Shown in pieces: positions 26,226 to 26,956 of a DNA stretch of 26,956 nucleotides. The notes beneath the pieces are model-generated. The model was not told the DNA's origin, did not search any database, and was given only the letters and a program-made list of their open reading frames with translations. The DNA comes from Amoeboradix gromovi. Lineage: Eukaryota > Sanchytriomycota > Sanchytriomycetes > Sanchytriales > Sanchytriaceae. How positions within the stretch are numbered: position 1 is the first letter of the stretch; the number at the start of each line of letters is the position of its first letter. Both the position numbers and the translations under genes were made by a program. The DNA is taken from the NCBI GenBank assembly GCA_018985225.1, contig JADGIF010000051.1, forward strand, positions 1 through 26,956, in the 5' to 3' direction.

Positions 26226-26956
26226 TTACTCATCCCGCAACCCTCCCCATAAGAGTTCGACTTTTTTTGGTCCAATTCCTTTGATCTTGTTGGTATCAGA
26301 TCTTGAAATGAGCCTTTTTTCCTCTGTCCAGATACGATCTCTCTCTGCAATATATTTGGCCAATGCACCGTCTCCCAAGACTGTTTCTAACACCTTTGGA
26401 TTTGCCCACTGCGGCTCAATATTTAATGAGTTTGGTACGAGTCTGTGTGTCTCGCTTAGATAGTCTCCCAAGTATGACCTTGTCAAAGAACCATTGTAGT
26501 AAATAAAGTTACGAAAATCTGATATTCCCAACCTCTTTGCCTTTAACAGTTCAGCAATATCCTTGCTTTTCTCAAGAGTGGACTCCAAGTCATACGCTAC
26601 ACAGTCTGTGGAAATTGCGACAAATCTCCACTTCGTATCTTTGGGATATTTGCTGTCAAAAGATTCAAGGAAGCTCACATAGTTCTTCAAGGCGGTTACA
26701 AATGGTGAATCACTTTTATTCAATTTAAATTTACACTGAATGAAAAAGAGAATGGGCTCCTTTGAGTACAATTCTCGCTTTACCAAAATATCAAAACAAG
26801 GGTTTCCATTTCCTGCTAAAATAACCAAATCAGACTCAAGCTCACATTCTATCACTGGCACATCTTTCCAAGACTTGTCTCTGTATAGCTTGAGTACATA
26901 TCTAGAGTTCTTGCACTTGAATATCCATTTGTGTTCATTAGCATTCCATGCGTCAA
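26226..26956 (-). CDS. PD-(D/E)XK-like nuclease domain protein, 5' part outside the window
   Basis: About 242 residues are visible; the frame is open at the right edge, so the N-terminus is missing. The first 100 residues read like a restriction-endonuclease fold: VIECELESDLVIL, then CFDILVKRE and ILFFIQCKFKL, with the spaced Asp and Q-x-K of the PD-(D/E)XK active site. Such domains close the P-loop plus nuclease proteins of Crinkler and trypanosome RHS families, which are multigene and variable in fungi, oomycetes and protists. The C-terminus KIKGIGPKKVELL resembles a helix-hairpin-helix DNA-binding motif. There is no ATG in the first part of the visible frame, only GTG at 26861, so the true start lies further right. 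Family assignment is by motif only. Confidence 0.55.
   Translation of the reverse strand, partial: DAWNANEHKWIFKCKNSRYVLKLYRDKSWKDVPVIECELESDLVILAGNGNPCFDILVKRELYSKEPILFFIQCKFKLNKSDSPFVTALKNYVSFLESFDSKYPKDTKWRFVAISTDCVAYDLESTLEKSKDIAELLKAKRLGISDFRNFIYYNGSLTRSYLGDYLSETHRLVPNSLNIEPQWANPKVLETVLGDGALAKYIAERDRIWTEEKRLISRSDTNKIKGIGPKKVELLWGGLRDE

Noticed and set aside
1-26956. tRNA, rRNA, U6 snRNA or CRISPR arrays
   Set aside because: I looked for B-box words such as GGTTCRA with pairing arms, for the U6 core, and for regularly spaced repeats, and found none. Reading by eye can miss diverged RNAs, so a covariance-model search would be the decisive test.

Overview
The window is nuclear DNA from a compact, AT-rich unicellular eukaryote using the standard genetic code. 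The evidence is the gene set: CIA2/MIP18, an anoctamin, a choline transporter-like protein, an L-type lectin, a P4-ATPase, DHH1/DDX6, NOP58, ATG3, a TMC channel and a 7TM-RGS protein. Genes are packed tightly, some less than 30 bp apart. Four GT-AG introns can be deduced by frame restoration, and they are only 19, 19, 19 and 20 nt long. A CMC1-type twin CX9C protein suggests a respiring mitochondrion. The lineage cannot be fixed from this window. An early-diverging fungus or relative, or a rhizarian-like protist, would fit the families. The intron size differs from the 15-16 nt introns known in heterotrich ciliates and resembles the 18-21 nt class known from chlorarachniophyte nucleomorphs, but the gene content is not that of a nucleomorph.

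Layout. 1-591: a short repeat shared with 10.7 kb, then a CIA2/MIP18-like Fe-S targeting gene. 783-3669: an anoctamin with one 19-nt intron, followed by a perfect 53-bp palindrome. 3788-4036: a small single-pass membrane protein. 4300-6178: a CTL/SLC44-like transporter (19-nt intron). 6436-7369: a VIP36/ERGIC-53-type lectin (19-nt intron). 7370-8639: no gene recognised; two inverted copies of a TIR-bearing non-autonomous transposon. 8640-9071: a TVP18-like Golgi membrane protein. 9098-10140 (-): an unknown 260-residue protein and CMC1. 10141-11076: a decayed fragment resembling the C-terminus of TnpB/Fanzor RNA-guided nucleases. 11077-14886 (-): a P4-ATPase flippase. 14887-15786: promoter region shared with DHH1, carrying a third copy of the transposon. 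15787-17181: DHH1. 17479-18510 (-): 7TM-RGS. 18784-20241: NOP58. 20341-21015: ATG3. 21040-24557 (-): TMC (20-nt intron). 24558-25379: no gene seen. 25380-25733 (-): RING-H2 reading frame, broken upstream. 25937-26193 (-): unassigned open frame. 26226 to the right edge (-): 3' part of a PD-(D/E)XK-like nuclease gene of the kind found in Crinkler/RHS-type families.

Much of the window concerns membranes: a scramblase/channel family (anoctamin), a flippase (P4-ATPase), a lipid-precursor transporter (CTL), the ATG8-lipidating E2 (ATG3), TMC, and Golgi/ER trafficking (lectin, TVP18). I treat this as gene-neighbourhood coincidence unless synteny shows otherwise. The accessory material (TIR elements, TnpB/Fanzor relic, nuclease gene) lies between housekeeping genes and at the right edge.
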